From NCBI GenBank assembly GCA_030681645.1, contig JAUXRX010000005.1, positions 248,001-312,000 of the forward strand: 64,000 nucleotides of DNA, written 5' to 3'. A program made the translations under genes and the position numbers. Shown one piece after another: positions 27,601 through 36,276 of the stretch; position 1 is the first letter of the stretch, and the number at the start of each line of letters is the position of its first letter. Under the pieces are notes generated by a model. The model had not been told where the DNA came from and made no database searches. It saw nothing but the letters and a program-made list of their open reading frames with translations. This stretch comes from Archangium sp. Its GTDB lineage: Bacteria > Myxococcota > Myxococcia > Myxococcales > Myxococcaceae.

Positions 27601-27990
27601 AACGCCACCATCGCCGATACCCAGGGACAGGGAACCCTCACCAACAATGATGCGCTTCCGACAATGACGATCAATGACGTCTCGGCCACTGAGGGCGCCT
27701 TCGGGAACAAGGCCTTCACCTTCACCGTCTCGATCTCGCCGGGAAGCGGCCGGACGGTGACGGTCAACTTTGCAACGGCCAACGGTACCGCGGTGGCCTC
27801 CTCCGATTACACCAGCGTTTCGGGCATGCTCACCTTCGCGCCTGGCACCGTCTCGCAGACCATCACCGTTCAGGTCCAAGGGAACTTCACCGCCGAGCCC
27901 GACGAGACGTTCTTCGTCAATCTCACCGGCCAGGTGAACGCCACCCTGGGCGACAACCAGGGCTTGGGGACGATCATCAACGACGATTGA
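24676..27990 (+). CDS. Lipoprotein with nine Calx-beta repeats
   Basis: This 1104-residue protein has the lipobox LLITGCDCG and a long Gly/Asp/Ser linker (residues ~35-90) of imperfect GGGAGGGDDGGS units. Nine ~105-residue Calx-beta-type domains follow. Each carries a motif like LSINDVSVNETDTG, then VNFATANGTAVASSDYTSVS, and ends with DEPTETF or ELDETF and an NDD calcium-binding end. It should be a surface or periplasmic calcium-binding filament. The gene is divergent from the ECF sigma gene and followed 31 bp later by a second repeat lipoprotein with a near-identical leader. Confidence 0.9.
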   Translation: MNRSASFNWLAALFCGALLITGCDCGVAPPSPQVGGGAGGGDDGGSVGGGGGGGSVGGGAGGGDDAGSVGGGAGGGADGGSVDGGGNDAGSTPSVLTIDDLRVAEGNAGPTTATLTITLTPASTQPVTVDFATGNDTANDQTDFAAAAGSVTFAPGVTTRTVALTINGDELNELDETFTVTLSNSLGAAINGGLSTITITNDDPLPSLAINGLTVNEGAGSANFTLTLSAPSGRPVTVNFATAGGSATAGADFVNGSGTITLAPGDTTRPVTVSIVDDLLDEANEAFTVTLAGEVNATLATAVGTGTIVDDDPTPALTVDSVRAPEGATGTTTATFTVALSVLSGQAVTVSYTTGGGTATAGTDYTTTSGVLTFAPGLLSQTVQVPINGDTSVEPDETFLLTLSAPTNATLLTGQDTGTGTIVNDDGTGSLLSINDVSVNETDTGTVIATLTVTLNPASTSAVTVGFSTADGTATTSADYAGSNGTLTFAAGVTSRTISITTNSDVLDEADETFTVNLSGATNASILDGQGLVTIVDNDPPPTVAINDATVQEGAAGTTNVVFTVTLSASSGRPTSIDYATANGSATAPSDYSATSGTVNLAAGQASATISVPVNGDTLNEANENFVVNLMNPVNLTVLTGQGAATITNDDPLPSLSINDVSRLEGNTGSTPFVFSVSLDAASGQTVTVNYATAPGTATSPQDFTAVSGTLTFAPGSTSQSVSVQVVGDVTDEPTETFAVTLSTAVNANVADTQGVGTIQNDDSGTPGLTVNDATVNESGGPATFTVTLSAASTLVVTVVYATTNDTATEGQDYSVASGTLTFNPGETSKTVPVTLLLDAVDEANETFFLDLSTATNANIVDARGVGTINDDDPLPTLAIDDVSVVEGNSGTATATFTVTLNVVSGRTLTVNYATADDTAIAGGDAATGGRDYDSRSGTLTFPAGTTTQTIAVTVNGDVLNELNESFLVDLSGAVNATIADTQGQGTLTNNDALPTMTINDVSATEGAFGNKAFTFTVSISPGSGRTVTVNFATANGTAVASSDYTSVSGMLTFAPGTVSQTITVQVQGNFTAEPDETFFVNLTGQVNATLGDNQGLGTIINDD

Positions 27991-28021
27991 GAATGGGGCC
28001 TTTACCTCCACGAGGACGAAC

Positions 28022-31000
28022 ATGAACCGATCCAGTTCCCTAGTCGCCTTGCTCTCCGCTGCCCTCCTGATCGCCGGCTGCGACTGTGGCAATCAACCTC
28101 CGGCCGTGCCGGACGCTGGCACGGGCGGCGGCTCCGCCGAGGACGGCGGTGCAACGGGAGGTGGTGGAGGTGGCGGTGCGATGGGCGGCGGCGGCGGCGG
28201 CGGTGGCGGTGCGATGGGCGGCGGGGCAGGGGGCGGCGGCGTCTTGCCAGACGGCGGCAGCATCACCCTGCTGGCCATCGGGGTCACACCGGCCAGTCCC
28301 AGGCTGGCGATCACCACCGCGCTGCAGCTCACGGCTACCGGTACCTTCTCCGATGGCAGCACCGAAGACGTGAGCGCCCAGGTCGCCTGGAGCTCCTCGG
28401 CGCCCACGGTGGCCGCGGTTTCCCCGACCGGCAACGCGAGTGGGCTGACAGCCGGAATGACGACCATCACCGCGACCCTCTCCGGAATCAGCGGGTCGGT
28501 CGGGCTCACCGTCACCGCGGCGACGTTAGCTTCGATCGCCGTCACCCCCGCTTCTCCGAGCATCGCCGCGGGCACCACGCAGCAGTTCGTGGCGACTGGA
28601 ACGTTCTCCGATTCGAGCACTCAAGACTTGAGCACGCAGGTGATCTGGGCCTCCAGCGCACCCACGACCGCCAGCATCTCGGCTTCGGGGCTGGCCAGCG
28701 CGCTCGCCGTAGGAACGACCACCATCAGCGCGACGCTGGGTGCGGTGATGGGCTCGACCGCCCTCGTGGTGACCGGCGCGACCTTGAGCTCGATCGCGGT
28801 CACCCCGGTGGGCGTTACCATCGCAAAAGGAACGTCGCAGCAGTTCGCCGCCACCGGCACGTTCTCTGACGGCTCCACCCAGGACCTGACTGCGCTCGCC
28901 ACCTGGAGCTCGACTGACGCCGCCGTGGCCAGCATGTCTTCGGCAGCGGGAAGTGAAGGGCTGGCCACCGGCGTCGGCGTCGGCACCGCGACCATCATGG
29001 CCACGCACATGAGCGTGAGCGGAGGAACGGCGCTCAACGTCAGCGCGGCGGTGCTCACCGCCGTGTCCGTGACGCCAAGCACCCCGACGATTCCGCTCGG
29101 TACCACTCAGCAGTTCACTGCCACTGGTATCTTCAGCGACAGCACCACCCAGGATCTCACTGCCCAGGTCGTGTGGAGCTCGTCCACCCCTGCTACGGCG
29201 AGCATCTCCAACGCAGCCGGTAGCGAAGGCCTGGCTACTGCCGCGGCCGTCGGGAGCACCACCATCACTGCGACCTCCGGCAGCCTGAGCGGAGCGACCG
29301 CGCTGACCATCTCCAACGCGACGCTCCAGTCGATCTCCGTCACGCCGCCGTCGCCGTCCCGCGCGAAAGGACTGACCGTTCAATTCGCCGCCACGGGCCA
29401 ATACTCCGACCAGAGCACGCTTGACTTGACGAACCAGGTCACCTGGTCGTCGACGAGCACCGCTGTCGCTTCGATCTCGAATGCGGCCGGATCCGAGGGA
29501 CTCGCCACTGCGGTGGCCGCGGGCAGCAGCAGCATCCGTGCGACGCTCGGCGGCACCGTCGGGAGCACGACGCTGACCGTCTCCAACGCGACGCTCACGT
29601 CGGTCGCAGTCACACCCGCGACCGGGAGCTTGCCCGTCGGCGCGACGTTGCAGTTGATGGCGCAGGGGACCTTCACCGACGGCTCGAGGCAGGACGTCAC
29701 CACGCAGGCGATCTGGACTTCCAGCGCGACCAACATCGCCACGGTCGGAGACACGTCTTCAGATAAGGGGCGCGCGGCTGGCGTGGCGGCAGGGAGCGCG
29801 ACGGTCACCGCGACGGTTCAGGCGTGGAGTGGCACCGCCACGCTCAGTGTCAGCGGCGCGACGCTCCAGTCGATCGCGGTGACACCCGCGAACGCGAGCC
29901 TCGCCAAGGGCACCTCTCGCGGGTTCACCGCCACGGGGACGTACTCCGACAACACGACGCAGGATCTCACGGCCCAGGCCACCTGGAACTCGAGCGCCAC
30001 CAACGTCGCCACGGTGTCGAACGCGGCGGCGGACCGGGGCCTGGTCTCCGCGGTCAATCCGGGGACCTCGACCGTCACTGCGGCGTTCGCCGGAAGGTCG
30101 GGGGCGACGCAAGCGACAGTCACCAACGCGACCCTTCAGTCAATCGCGGTCACGCCCGCGAATCCGTCCGTCGCAAACGGCAAGACGCAGCAGTTCACCG
30201 CCACCGGCACTTTCTCCGATGGCTCGACTCAGACCTTGACTGCCCAGGTGACCTGGAGCTCAAGCAACACCACCAACGTGACCATCTCCAACGCCGCCGG
30301 CTCGGAAGGGATCGCCACAGCCATGAATCAGACGATTCTGGCCGTGACCATCACGGCGGCATTCGGCGCGGTGAGCGGCACCGCGAGCATGACGGTCACC
30401 GCCGCGACTGTCGAGTCGCTGCTGATCTCCCCTGACCCGGCTACCGTTCCGGTCAACGACACGCGCCAGCTTACAGCGACCGCCCTCTACTCCGACGGAA
30501 CGTCACAGAATGTCTCGAACGCCAACGGGGTGAGTTGGACTTCGTCGAATACAGGCGTCGCCACCGTGGCCAATCCGTCCGGTTTCCCTCGTAGCGGCGG
30601 AGGCGTTGTCACCGGTGTCGCGGTCGGAATGGCCACGATCACCGTCACATTCGGGGGAAAGACGGACACGGTGCAGCTGACGGCCAACACCGCAACGCTG
30701 CAGTCCATTACCGTGACTCCCGCGAATTCGTCGCTGCCGAGGAGCTTCGGGCGGCAGTTCAGGGCGACGGGCAACTACACCGACGGTAGCACCGGGGACC
30801 TGACGGGCTCAGTGACCTGGACGTCGGGCAACACCAACGTCGCCACCGTGAACGGCAGCGGTTTCGTCACCGCGACCGCCACGCCGGGCGTCAGCACGAT
30901 TACCGCCTCGACCACCGGCACCCCGAGCATGAGCGGCAATACGTCCTTGACCGTCACCAACTCGACACCGTCCTCGCTGGACGTCACCCCGCCGAGCTTG

Positions 31001-31237
31001 ACCGTGAGGCGGCAGGAGACGGGGCAGCTGACGGCGATTGCGACGTTCAGTGACGGCTCCACGCTCGACGTGACGACGCAAGTCAACTGGGCGTCGAGCG
31101 CCCAGTTCACGGCCTTCGTCAATGGCAGCGGCCTGGTCACCGGCGGCTTCCAGACGGGCAACGCCACCGTCACCGCGACGATGCCCAACACGATGCCAGC
31201 GGTGACCGACACCTCAGCGATCACCGTCGTTCCATAG
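28022..31237 (+). CDS. Lipoprotein with eleven Big-2 Ig-like repeats
   Basis: This 1071-residue protein has a leader that parallels the upstream gene (MNRSSSLVALLSAALLIAGC with CDCG), then a Gly-rich linker, then eleven ~85-residue group-2 bacterial Ig-like domains. Each begins like LQSIAVTPANPSVANGKT and includes FTATGTFSDGSTQTLTAQVT. It is of the same repeat class as the lipoprotein in the caspase operon, but encoded on the other strand. Probably a long surface or periplasmic adhesin-like rod. It forms an operon with the Calx-beta gene. Confidence 0.9.
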   Translation: MNRSSSLVALLSAALLIAGCDCGNQPPAVPDAGTGGGSAEDGGATGGGGGGGAMGGGGGGGGGAMGGGAGGGGVLPDGGSITLLAIGVTPASPRLAITTALQLTATGTFSDGSTEDVSAQVAWSSSAPTVAAVSPTGNASGLTAGMTTITATLSGISGSVGLTVTAATLASIAVTPASPSIAAGTTQQFVATGTFSDSSTQDLSTQVIWASSAPTTASISASGLASALAVGTTTISATLGAVMGSTALVVTGATLSSIAVTPVGVTIAKGTSQQFAATGTFSDGSTQDLTALATWSSTDAAVASMSSAAGSEGLATGVGVGTATIMATHMSVSGGTALNVSAAVLTAVSVTPSTPTIPLGTTQQFTATGIFSDSTTQDLTAQVVWSSSTPATASISNAAGSEGLATAAAVGSTTITATSGSLSGATALTISNATLQSISVTPPSPSRAKGLTVQFAATGQYSDQSTLDLTNQVTWSSTSTAVASISNAAGSEGLATAVAAGSSSIRATLGGTVGSTTLTVSNATLTSVAVTPATGSLPVGATLQLMAQGTFTDGSRQDVTTQAIWTSSATNIATVGDTSSDKGRAAGVAAGSATVTATVQAWSGTATLSVSGATLQSIAVTPANASLAKGTSRGFTATGTYSDNTTQDLTAQATWNSSATNVATVSNAAADRGLVSAVNPGTSTVTAAFAGRSGATQATVTNATLQSIAVTPANPSVANGKTQQFTATGTFSDGSTQTLTAQVTWSSSNTTNVTISNAAGSEGIATAMNQTILAVTITAAFGAVSGTASMTVTAATVESLLISPDPATVPVNDTRQLTATALYSDGTSQNVSNANGVSWTSSNTGVATVANPSGFPRSGGGVVTGVAVGMATITVTFGGKTDTVQLTANTATLQSITVTPANSSLPRSFGRQFRATGNYTDGSTGDLTGSVTWTSGNTNVATVNGSGFVTATATPGVSTITASTTGTPSMSGNTSLTVTNSTPSSLDVTPPSLTVRRQETGQLTAIATFSDGSTLDVTTQVNWASSAQFTAFVNGSGLVTGGFQTGNATVTATMPNTMPAVTDTSAITVVP

Positions 31238-31257
31238 CCAGCTCTGGAATCCAGCCC

Positions 31258-31661
31258 ATGCGCTCTGTGATAGTCGCTGTAATGCTCTGCACCGCCTGCT
31301 TGGGCAGCGATCCCTTCGTCGGCACCTACAACGTGACGGTCAGCGGCACCGAGACCGAGACGGCTCCTCAGAACCAGAACCGCAGCATTGCCGGCACCGG
31401 CACGCTCGCCGTCACCCTGAACACGGATAACACGAGCTGGTGGCGACGCGCTCGACCTCGACGCCCACGCGACTCAACATCACCAACGGGCCCTGCAACA
31501 TCTCGGGCTTCAACGGCACCACCACCGACGCGGGGGTGGTGGTAGACGTGCAGACGCCGATGACCGCGACGCTGACCATCTCTTACTCGTTCTCGTACAC
31601 GAGGCAGTTCGTGAACCATGCGGGCACGGGCACCCGTACGTATTCCGGTGGCCGACTCTAA
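31258..31661 (+). pseudogene. Small lipoprotein gene with a frameshift
   Basis: The start MRSVIVAVMLCTACLGSD has a lipobox (LCTAC). The frame reads FVGTYNVTVSGTETET and on, then changes near 31438. The continuation in another frame (LNITNGPCNISGFNG, then TATLTISYSFSYTR) ends at 31661. Both halves look like one ~130-residue beta-sandwich lipoprotein. A one-base indel or a sequencing error would explain it. It follows the Big-2 gene by 20 bp. Confidence 0.6.
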
Positions 31662-31737
31662 GCCCTCACTATCGACGACGCCGACAGGAACAGCTTAAAC
31701 CGCGCGAGCAACTGCGCGATGCGCACCCAGCACCCTG

Positions 31738-32259
31738 CTAGAGACCGACACCCACCAGGAACTTCACGTTGATCTCGATCTGCGTGTCCTGCGCAGGCTT
31801 GCGACCGGCGCCGGAAGTGATGATGCTGAAGCCCGACGAGCGCACGTACTCCCCGAGATCGGCGTCGATGAGATCGAGGTTGAGCGTGGGGTTGGGGGCG
31901 GCGAGCCCCAGCGAAGCGATGTCTGTCTTGGTGGCGATCTTCTGCGTCTTGTCCCCAGCCTTCACGGAGAACTCGAGCGAGTCGAGGAAGCCGAAGTCCT
32001 GCGAGTTGGGCGAGACGATCTTCAGCGAGAGCGCGGTGACCTTGGTCGTCTTCACCTTGTCGCGTGAGGTGTTGTTGTTCTTGAAGTCCTGGTTCTGGCT
32101 GAAGTCGATGCTCGCGAACGAGGCGGCCTGAGGGAAGGCGCTGAGCAACTGGCCGAACGGGCTGCCGGCGATGGTCGCGTCGCCCTTCATCTCGGTAGTG
32201 AAGGTGAGCGGCCCGCAGGCGCTGATGAACAACGAGGCGAAGACGAGGGCGAGACGCAT
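31738..32259 (-). CDS. Small lipoprotein of unknown function
   Basis: This 173-residue protein has the lipobox FISACG and then a beta-rich body with FTTEMKGDATIAGSPFG, SLEFSVKAGDKTQKIATKTD and a hydrophobic C-terminus (IEINVKFLVGVGL). The pattern fits Myxococcota outer-membrane lipoproteins of unknown role. It is convergent with the frameshifted lipoprotein gene, and its promoter side abuts gene debris. Confidence 0.65.
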   Translation of the reverse strand: MRLALVFASLFISACGPLTFTTEMKGDATIAGSPFGQLLSAFPQAASFASIDFSQNQDFKNNNTSRDKVKTTKVTALSLKIVSPNSQDFGFLDSLEFSVKAGDKTQKIATKTDIASLGLAAPNPTLNLDLIDADLGEYVRSSGFSIITSGAGRKPAQDTQIEINVKFLVGVGL

Positions 32260-32320
32260 GGGCAGTGGGGCTTACTCGGGTGGCGCGCCGAACGGTAGAT
32301 GAAACGTTTGGTGACAACGG

Positions 32321-32460
32321 TCAGCGCAGCGAACGAGCCAAGCGCGCGTGGAGTTCCGCCACGGCGGCTTCGTCGTGGTACGGCCCGAAGCCGAAGCGCA
32401 GGCGATCGTCGCGCGCGTCGGTGATCACCCGGTGTAGCTTGCGGCAGAATCCTGGCGACT
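32321..32460 (-). pseudogene. C-terminal fragment of a class-V-like aminotransferase
   Basis: A minus-strand frame ends at 32321 with FCRKLHRVITDARDDRLRFG followed by FGPYHDEAAVAELHARLA. This matches the typical last helix-strand of fold-type I, class-V-like PLP enzymes (the DxRxxxLRxGFGxY pattern). The N-terminal majority of the gene is missing, so this is a leftover. Confidence 0.5.
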
Positions 32461-32693
32461 CCCGCGAAACGGTCGGTCGTACGTCCCGCCTCGTACCTTG
32501 AGCCAGAGGAGGGAGGCCCGCGCCGTGAGCGCCGCTGTCGATCCAAAGCCGCCGAAAGGCCTCCGTGATCGCGCCTTGAGTCTGGGTTCATCAGCCCGCC
32601 TTCAGTGTGACTGGTGCGTCGTGAAGGCTCAGAGCCAGTGGAAGCGCCAGTGTCGGCTCTCAGAGGGATGGGACCCCGGCTTCTCAAAACCAT
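32461..32693. other. Debris between two gene fragments
   Basis: No gene is supported here. Together with the flanking fragments it makes 32260-32936 a ~680-bp stretch holding only remnants. Confidence 0.4.
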
Positions 32694-32873
32694 TCCCCCC
32701 GGGAGGTGTTGGACGATCTTGCCGTGCTCCCTGCTGAGCTTCGGGTCGCGAGGAGACTCGCTACGGGGGAGCAGCCGCGTGATGTGGTCGAGGGTGCCGC
32801 GGAGCCCGAGCCCGTCGCTCGACTCGTCGGCGCGCTGTTGGCGCTCCGGAAAGAGCCCGGGGTGCGGAGGTGA
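32694..32873 (+). pseudogene. C-terminal fragment of a DUF4388-like gene
   Basis: The frame reads SPREVLDDLAVLPAELRVAR, then RLATGEQPRDVVEG and LVGALLALRKEPG, with a stop at 32871. It aligns with the last ~60 residues of the gene at 17374-18051 (QALNDLRLMPGELRLARRLA). The upstream part is lost. It shows that the element once held a second copy of this protein type. Confidence 0.7.
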
Positions 32874-32915
32874 ATTGCTGACCGTCGTTTGGCCGTTCGG
32901 CGCCAACCATTGTCG

Positions 32916-32934
32916 TATTCAACCTTGTTGGATA
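32916..32934. promoter_or_regulatory. Near-palindromic MarR-type operator
   Basis: TATTCAACCTTGTTGGATA has 8-bp arms with one mismatch and ends two bases before the ATG of the MarR gene. Size and position fit autorepression of the MarR-efflux operon. Confidence 0.6.
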
Positions 32935-32936
32935 CC

Positions 32937-33389
32937 ATGATGGCTATGTCCACAATTGTCTTGGATGCGATCGCCCAACTCAGACGGTCCGTTGCCCGGG
33001 CCGCTGCTACGGCGTTCCCGGAGGTCGGCAGCGGCCGGCAGGCGGCCATCCTGCGGGAGCTCCGCTCCTCGGGCCCCATTTCGCAGGTGAGCCTTGCGCG
33101 GGCGACCGCCAGCGACCCGTCGTTTATGGTCCGTCTCCTCGACGATCTCGAGGAGCGCGGGCTGGTCCGTCGATCTCGAAGCAAGGCGGACCGGAGAGAG
33201 ATGGCCGTCGGGCTGACCCCGAAGGGGCGAAAGGCACTCGGCCCCCTGGACGCCGCCCTCGAGAGGCTCGGTGAGGCAACGGAGGCAGGTCTCACCGCCA
33301 GGGAACGCGCGGTCTTCGTTACCCTTGCTGGCAAGATCGGCCGTTCGCTCACGTCGGCCAGCCAGCGCGGCAGTCGAAAGTCGGCATGA
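32937..33389 (+). CDS. MarR-family regulator
   Basis: This 150-residue protein has a winged helix with ISQVSLARATASDPSFMVRL, then DDLEERGLVRRSRSKADRRE, the conserved DxRxxxxxLTxxG wing (GLTPKGRKAL). It starts at the first of three nearby ATGs, next to a 19-bp near-palindrome. It overlaps the downstream adaptor gene by four bases, so it likely represses the EmrAB-type pump until a drug-like ligand binds. Confidence 0.85.
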   Translation: MMAMSTIVLDAIAQLRRSVARAAATAFPEVGSGRQAAILRELRSSGPISQVSLARATASDPSFMVRLLDDLEERGLVRRSRSKADRREMAVGLTPKGRKALGPLDAALERLGEATEAGLTARERAVFVTLAGKIGRSLTSASQRGSRKSA

Positions 33390-34684
33390 CCGGCGCCGAT
33401 CCCGCGGCGGACGCCACGCCGGAGGGGAGCGCCGCTGCTCCCGCGACTGAGGCCGCGCATGACGGAGCCTATCAGGGCGGGCCAGCATCGGTGCTCAACC
33501 ACCCGCGTTTTCGCCGCGTCCTCGTCGGCGTCGGACTGGCCCTCGTGGGCATTCTCAGCCTGTGGTGGTTCCGCTATCGGCCATTCATCTCGACAGACGA
33601 CGCGCGGATCGCGGCGCCTATGGTGGTCGTCGTCGCTCAGGGCGCCGGGGGTCGGGTCGAGCGGGTCCTGGTGCGTGAGGGTCAGACGGTGGCACCGGGA
33701 GAGCCGCTGGTGCAACTGGACGCTGCCGTCGAGAGTGCTCAGCTCGATAGGGCGCGCGCCCTTTTGGCCCTCGCGGCGGCGCGCGTTGCCGAGGCCCAGG
33801 CGCAGCTCCAACTCGAGGAACACCTCGCGAAGGCCTCCGACCGGCGTGCGCACGCCAATGTCAGCTCGGCGCAGGCGGTTCATCTGCGAACCGTACGCGG
33901 TGCGCGCGCCGGCGAGATCGCGAAAGCGCGCGCTGACGTAGCTGCGGCTGAGTCGGTCGACGCGCAGGCTCAGCGAGATCTCGAACGGGCTACGTCGCTA
34001 TCTGGCGTGGGCGCGGTGACCGCTGCGAGTCTCGAGACCGCGCGGACGGCGGTCGCGTCGGCGCGTGCTTCGCTTCAGTCGCGCAGGGCCAGCCTCGAGC
34101 TGATCGAGCAGGGGAGCCGCCCCGAGGACGTCTCGGTTTCGCAGGCCGGGGTCGTTCAGGCCGAGGCCAGCCTCCTCGAAGCCGACGCGGGAGCCGATCG
34201 CGTTGCGCTCAGGGCGCGGCAGATCGAAGAAGCCAGCGCACAAGCTGCACAGGCGCGTGCGGAGCTCGCCCTCGCGGAGATCGCGGTGGGTCGAATGACG
34301 CTCAAGGCCAACGCTGTGGGCACCGTGGTCCGGATCACCGTGGACCCCGGCGACTACCTCGCCCCCGGCCAGGGTGCCGTGGCGATGGTCGACTTCAGCC
34401 AGGCCTGGGTTGCCGCGAATGTCGAAGAGACGTCGGCAGGACTCCTTCGGCCCGGACAACCGGTGAGTGTCTCGATCGACGAAGGTGGCGAGCTGAGTGG
34501 CCGTGTGGAGGTCGTCACCCAATCTGCGGCCTCGCAGTTCGCGCTCATCCCCTCGGACAACGCAGCCGGTAACTTCACCAAGGTAGTCCAGCGCATTCCC
34601 ATTCACATCGCGCTCGACGCGAGTCCGCGGCTCGTTGCGTTGCGACTGGGCCAATCGGTCGTAGTCAAGATCCGCGTTCGATGA
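33386..34684 (+). CDS. EmrA/HlyD-type membrane-fusion protein
   Basis: This 432-residue protein has a cytoplasmic N-terminus of ~45 residues, one transmembrane helix (VLVGVGLALVGILSLWWF), then a lipoyl half-motif (GGRVERVLVREGQTVAPGEP), a long Ala/Arg coiled coil (~110-285) and the second half (LKANAVGTVVRITVDPGDYL). It is the periplasmic adaptor for the MFS pump encoded immediately downstream (4-bp overlap). Confidence 0.9.
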   Translation: MTGADPAADATPEGSAAAPATEAAHDGAYQGGPASVLNHPRFRRVLVGVGLALVGILSLWWFRYRPFISTDDARIAAPMVVVVAQGAGGRVERVLVREGQTVAPGEPLVQLDAAVESAQLDRARALLALAAARVAEAQAQLQLEEHLAKASDRRAHANVSSAQAVHLRTVRGARAGEIAKARADVAAAESVDAQAQRDLERATSLSGVGAVTAASLETARTAVASARASLQSRRASLELIEQGSRPEDVSVSQAGVVQAEASLLEADAGADRVALRARQIEEASAQAAQARAELALAEIAVGRMTLKANAVGTVVRITVDPGDYLAPGQGAVAMVDFSQAWVAANVEETSAGLLRPGQPVSVSIDEGGELSGRVEVVTQSAASQFALIPSDNAAGNFTKVVQRIPIHIALDASPRLVALRLGQSVVVKIRVR

Positions 34685-36276
34685 GGACGCCGGGGGCTCA
34701 AGCAGTGCCCGATGCCGTCTCACACGTCGGCTACCAGTGGCGCGTGCTCGGCGTGGTGATGATCGGCACGGTGATGTCGGCGTTGGACTCGAGCATCGTC
34801 AACGTCACTCTCCCGAACATGATGGCGAGCTTCGGAGCCAGCGTGGACGACATCGAATGGGTCGTCACCGGCTACATGCTCGGCTTCTCGACCTTCATGC
34901 CGCTGACCGCCTGGCTCCGCGACAAGCTCGGCTATCGAACCCTTTACCTCGCGAGCCTGACCGTCTTCACGGTGGGATCCGTGCTCTGCGGGTTGGCTCC
35001 GAACCTGCCGACGCTCGTCGTCGCGCGGGTCATTCAGGCGATCGGTGGAGGCGCCATCACGCCGACCGGAATGGCGATGATCGCGGAGGTCTTTCCACCG
35101 AAGGAGCGAGGTCGCGCCCTGGGCCTGTGGGGTGTCGGGGTCATCGTCGGTCCGGCGCTGGGTCCTACCATCGGCGGCTACCTGACGGCGGCCTTCGGCT
35201 GGCGGAGCATCTTCAACATCAACCTGCCGATCGGACTGCTCGGGCTCTTCGCCGCTGCACGCATTCTCCGACACGACAAGCCGGGGGCAGGCGTCGCGCG
35301 AAAGTTCGACCTCCCGGGCTTCCTGCTCCTCTCGACTTTTCTGGTGAGCGCACTGCTCGCGCTCTCCAACGGCAACCACCTGGGGTGGGGCTCGCGGTAC
35401 GTCGTGACGTGTGCCCTCATCGCGAGCGTCTCGCTCGTTCTCTTCATCGGCGTCGAGCAGATGGTCGAAGAGGGAATCCTGGACCTGGAGCTGTTCAAGA
35501 ACTCGCAGTTCTCTGTCGCCATCGCGGTGACAGCGGCGCGTTCGGTCGCACTCTACGGGGGGACGTTCCTGCTGCCGCTGTTTCTGCGGAACTACATGGA
35601 CCGCAGCGAAATCGCGACAGGGCTCCTCCTTCTCCCGGGGGCACTAGTAATCGGAATGGTAATGCCGTTCTCAGCACGCCTCGCGGAGCGCTTTGGTCCT
35701 CGGGCCACCACGATCGCGGGCCTGGCGCTCACGGCCTGGTTCATGTGGTCGTACCGAACCGTGGACATCACCACCAGCACTTGGGACGTCCTGTACCCAA
35801 CGTTGATTCGGGGGCTCGGCCTCGGGCTCCTCGTGACCCCCGTGATGACCGCCGCGATGAACGCAGTCCCCACCACCAAGGCGGGAATGGCATCCTCGAT
35901 GTTGAGCCTGGTCCAGCAGGTGGCGGGTTCAATTGGGATCGCCATGCTGGCCTCGGTGCTCGGCCGGAGGATGACGTTCCATCTTGCGGTCGTCGGCCAG
36001 GGACTGGATGGCGCTGGCGCCTCCTTTCAGGCGACGGTTCGTACCGTCTCGGCGAGTGCACTCGAGTTGGGGATGGCGCCGGCGGATGCTGCGCTCACGG
36101 CGCGCTCGCTCGTTGCTCGACACATCGCCGAGTCGGCCGGTGTTCTCGCCTTCAACGATGCCTTCCTCGTCGGGGCAGCGGTCGTCGTCTGTGGAGTACT
36201 CCCCGCGCTGTTCCTCTCGTCGACCCCGCCCGTCCGGCGTGGGCCGCCCCCGCAGCCGCACGAGAGCCTCGAGTAG
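34681..36276 (+). CDS. MFS drug:H+ antiporter, DHA2/EmrB type
   Basis: This 531-residue protein has fourteen predicted membrane segments. It includes the DHA2 motifs ALDSSIVNVTLPNM in TM1 and WLRDKLGYRTLYLASL (motif A), and GGGAITPTGMAMIAEVF with GRALGLWGVGVIVGPALGPT (motif C). It exports hydrophobic compounds by proton exchange with the EmrA-type partner. The convergent TetR gene overlaps its 3' end by 125 bp. Confidence 0.93.
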   Translation: MRTPGAQAVPDAVSHVGYQWRVLGVVMIGTVMSALDSSIVNVTLPNMMASFGASVDDIEWVVTGYMLGFSTFMPLTAWLRDKLGYRTLYLASLTVFTVGSVLCGLAPNLPTLVVARVIQAIGGGAITPTGMAMIAEVFPPKERGRALGLWGVGVIVGPALGPTIGGYLTAAFGWRSIFNINLPIGLLGLFAAARILRHDKPGAGVARKFDLPGFLLLSTFLVSALLALSNGNHLGWGSRYVVTCALIASVSLVLFIGVEQMVEEGILDLELFKNSQFSVAIAVTAARSVALYGGTFLLPLFLRNYMDRSEIATGLLLLPGALVIGMVMPFSARLAERFGPRATTIAGLALTAWFMWSYRTVDITTSTWDVLYPTLIRGLGLGLLVTPVMTAAMNAVPTTKAGMASSMLSLVQQVAGSIGIAMLASVLGRRMTFHLAVVGQGLDGAGASFQATVRTVSASALELGMAPADAALTARSLVARHIAESAGVLAFNDAFLVGAAVVVCGVLPALFLSSTPPVRRGPPPQPHESLE

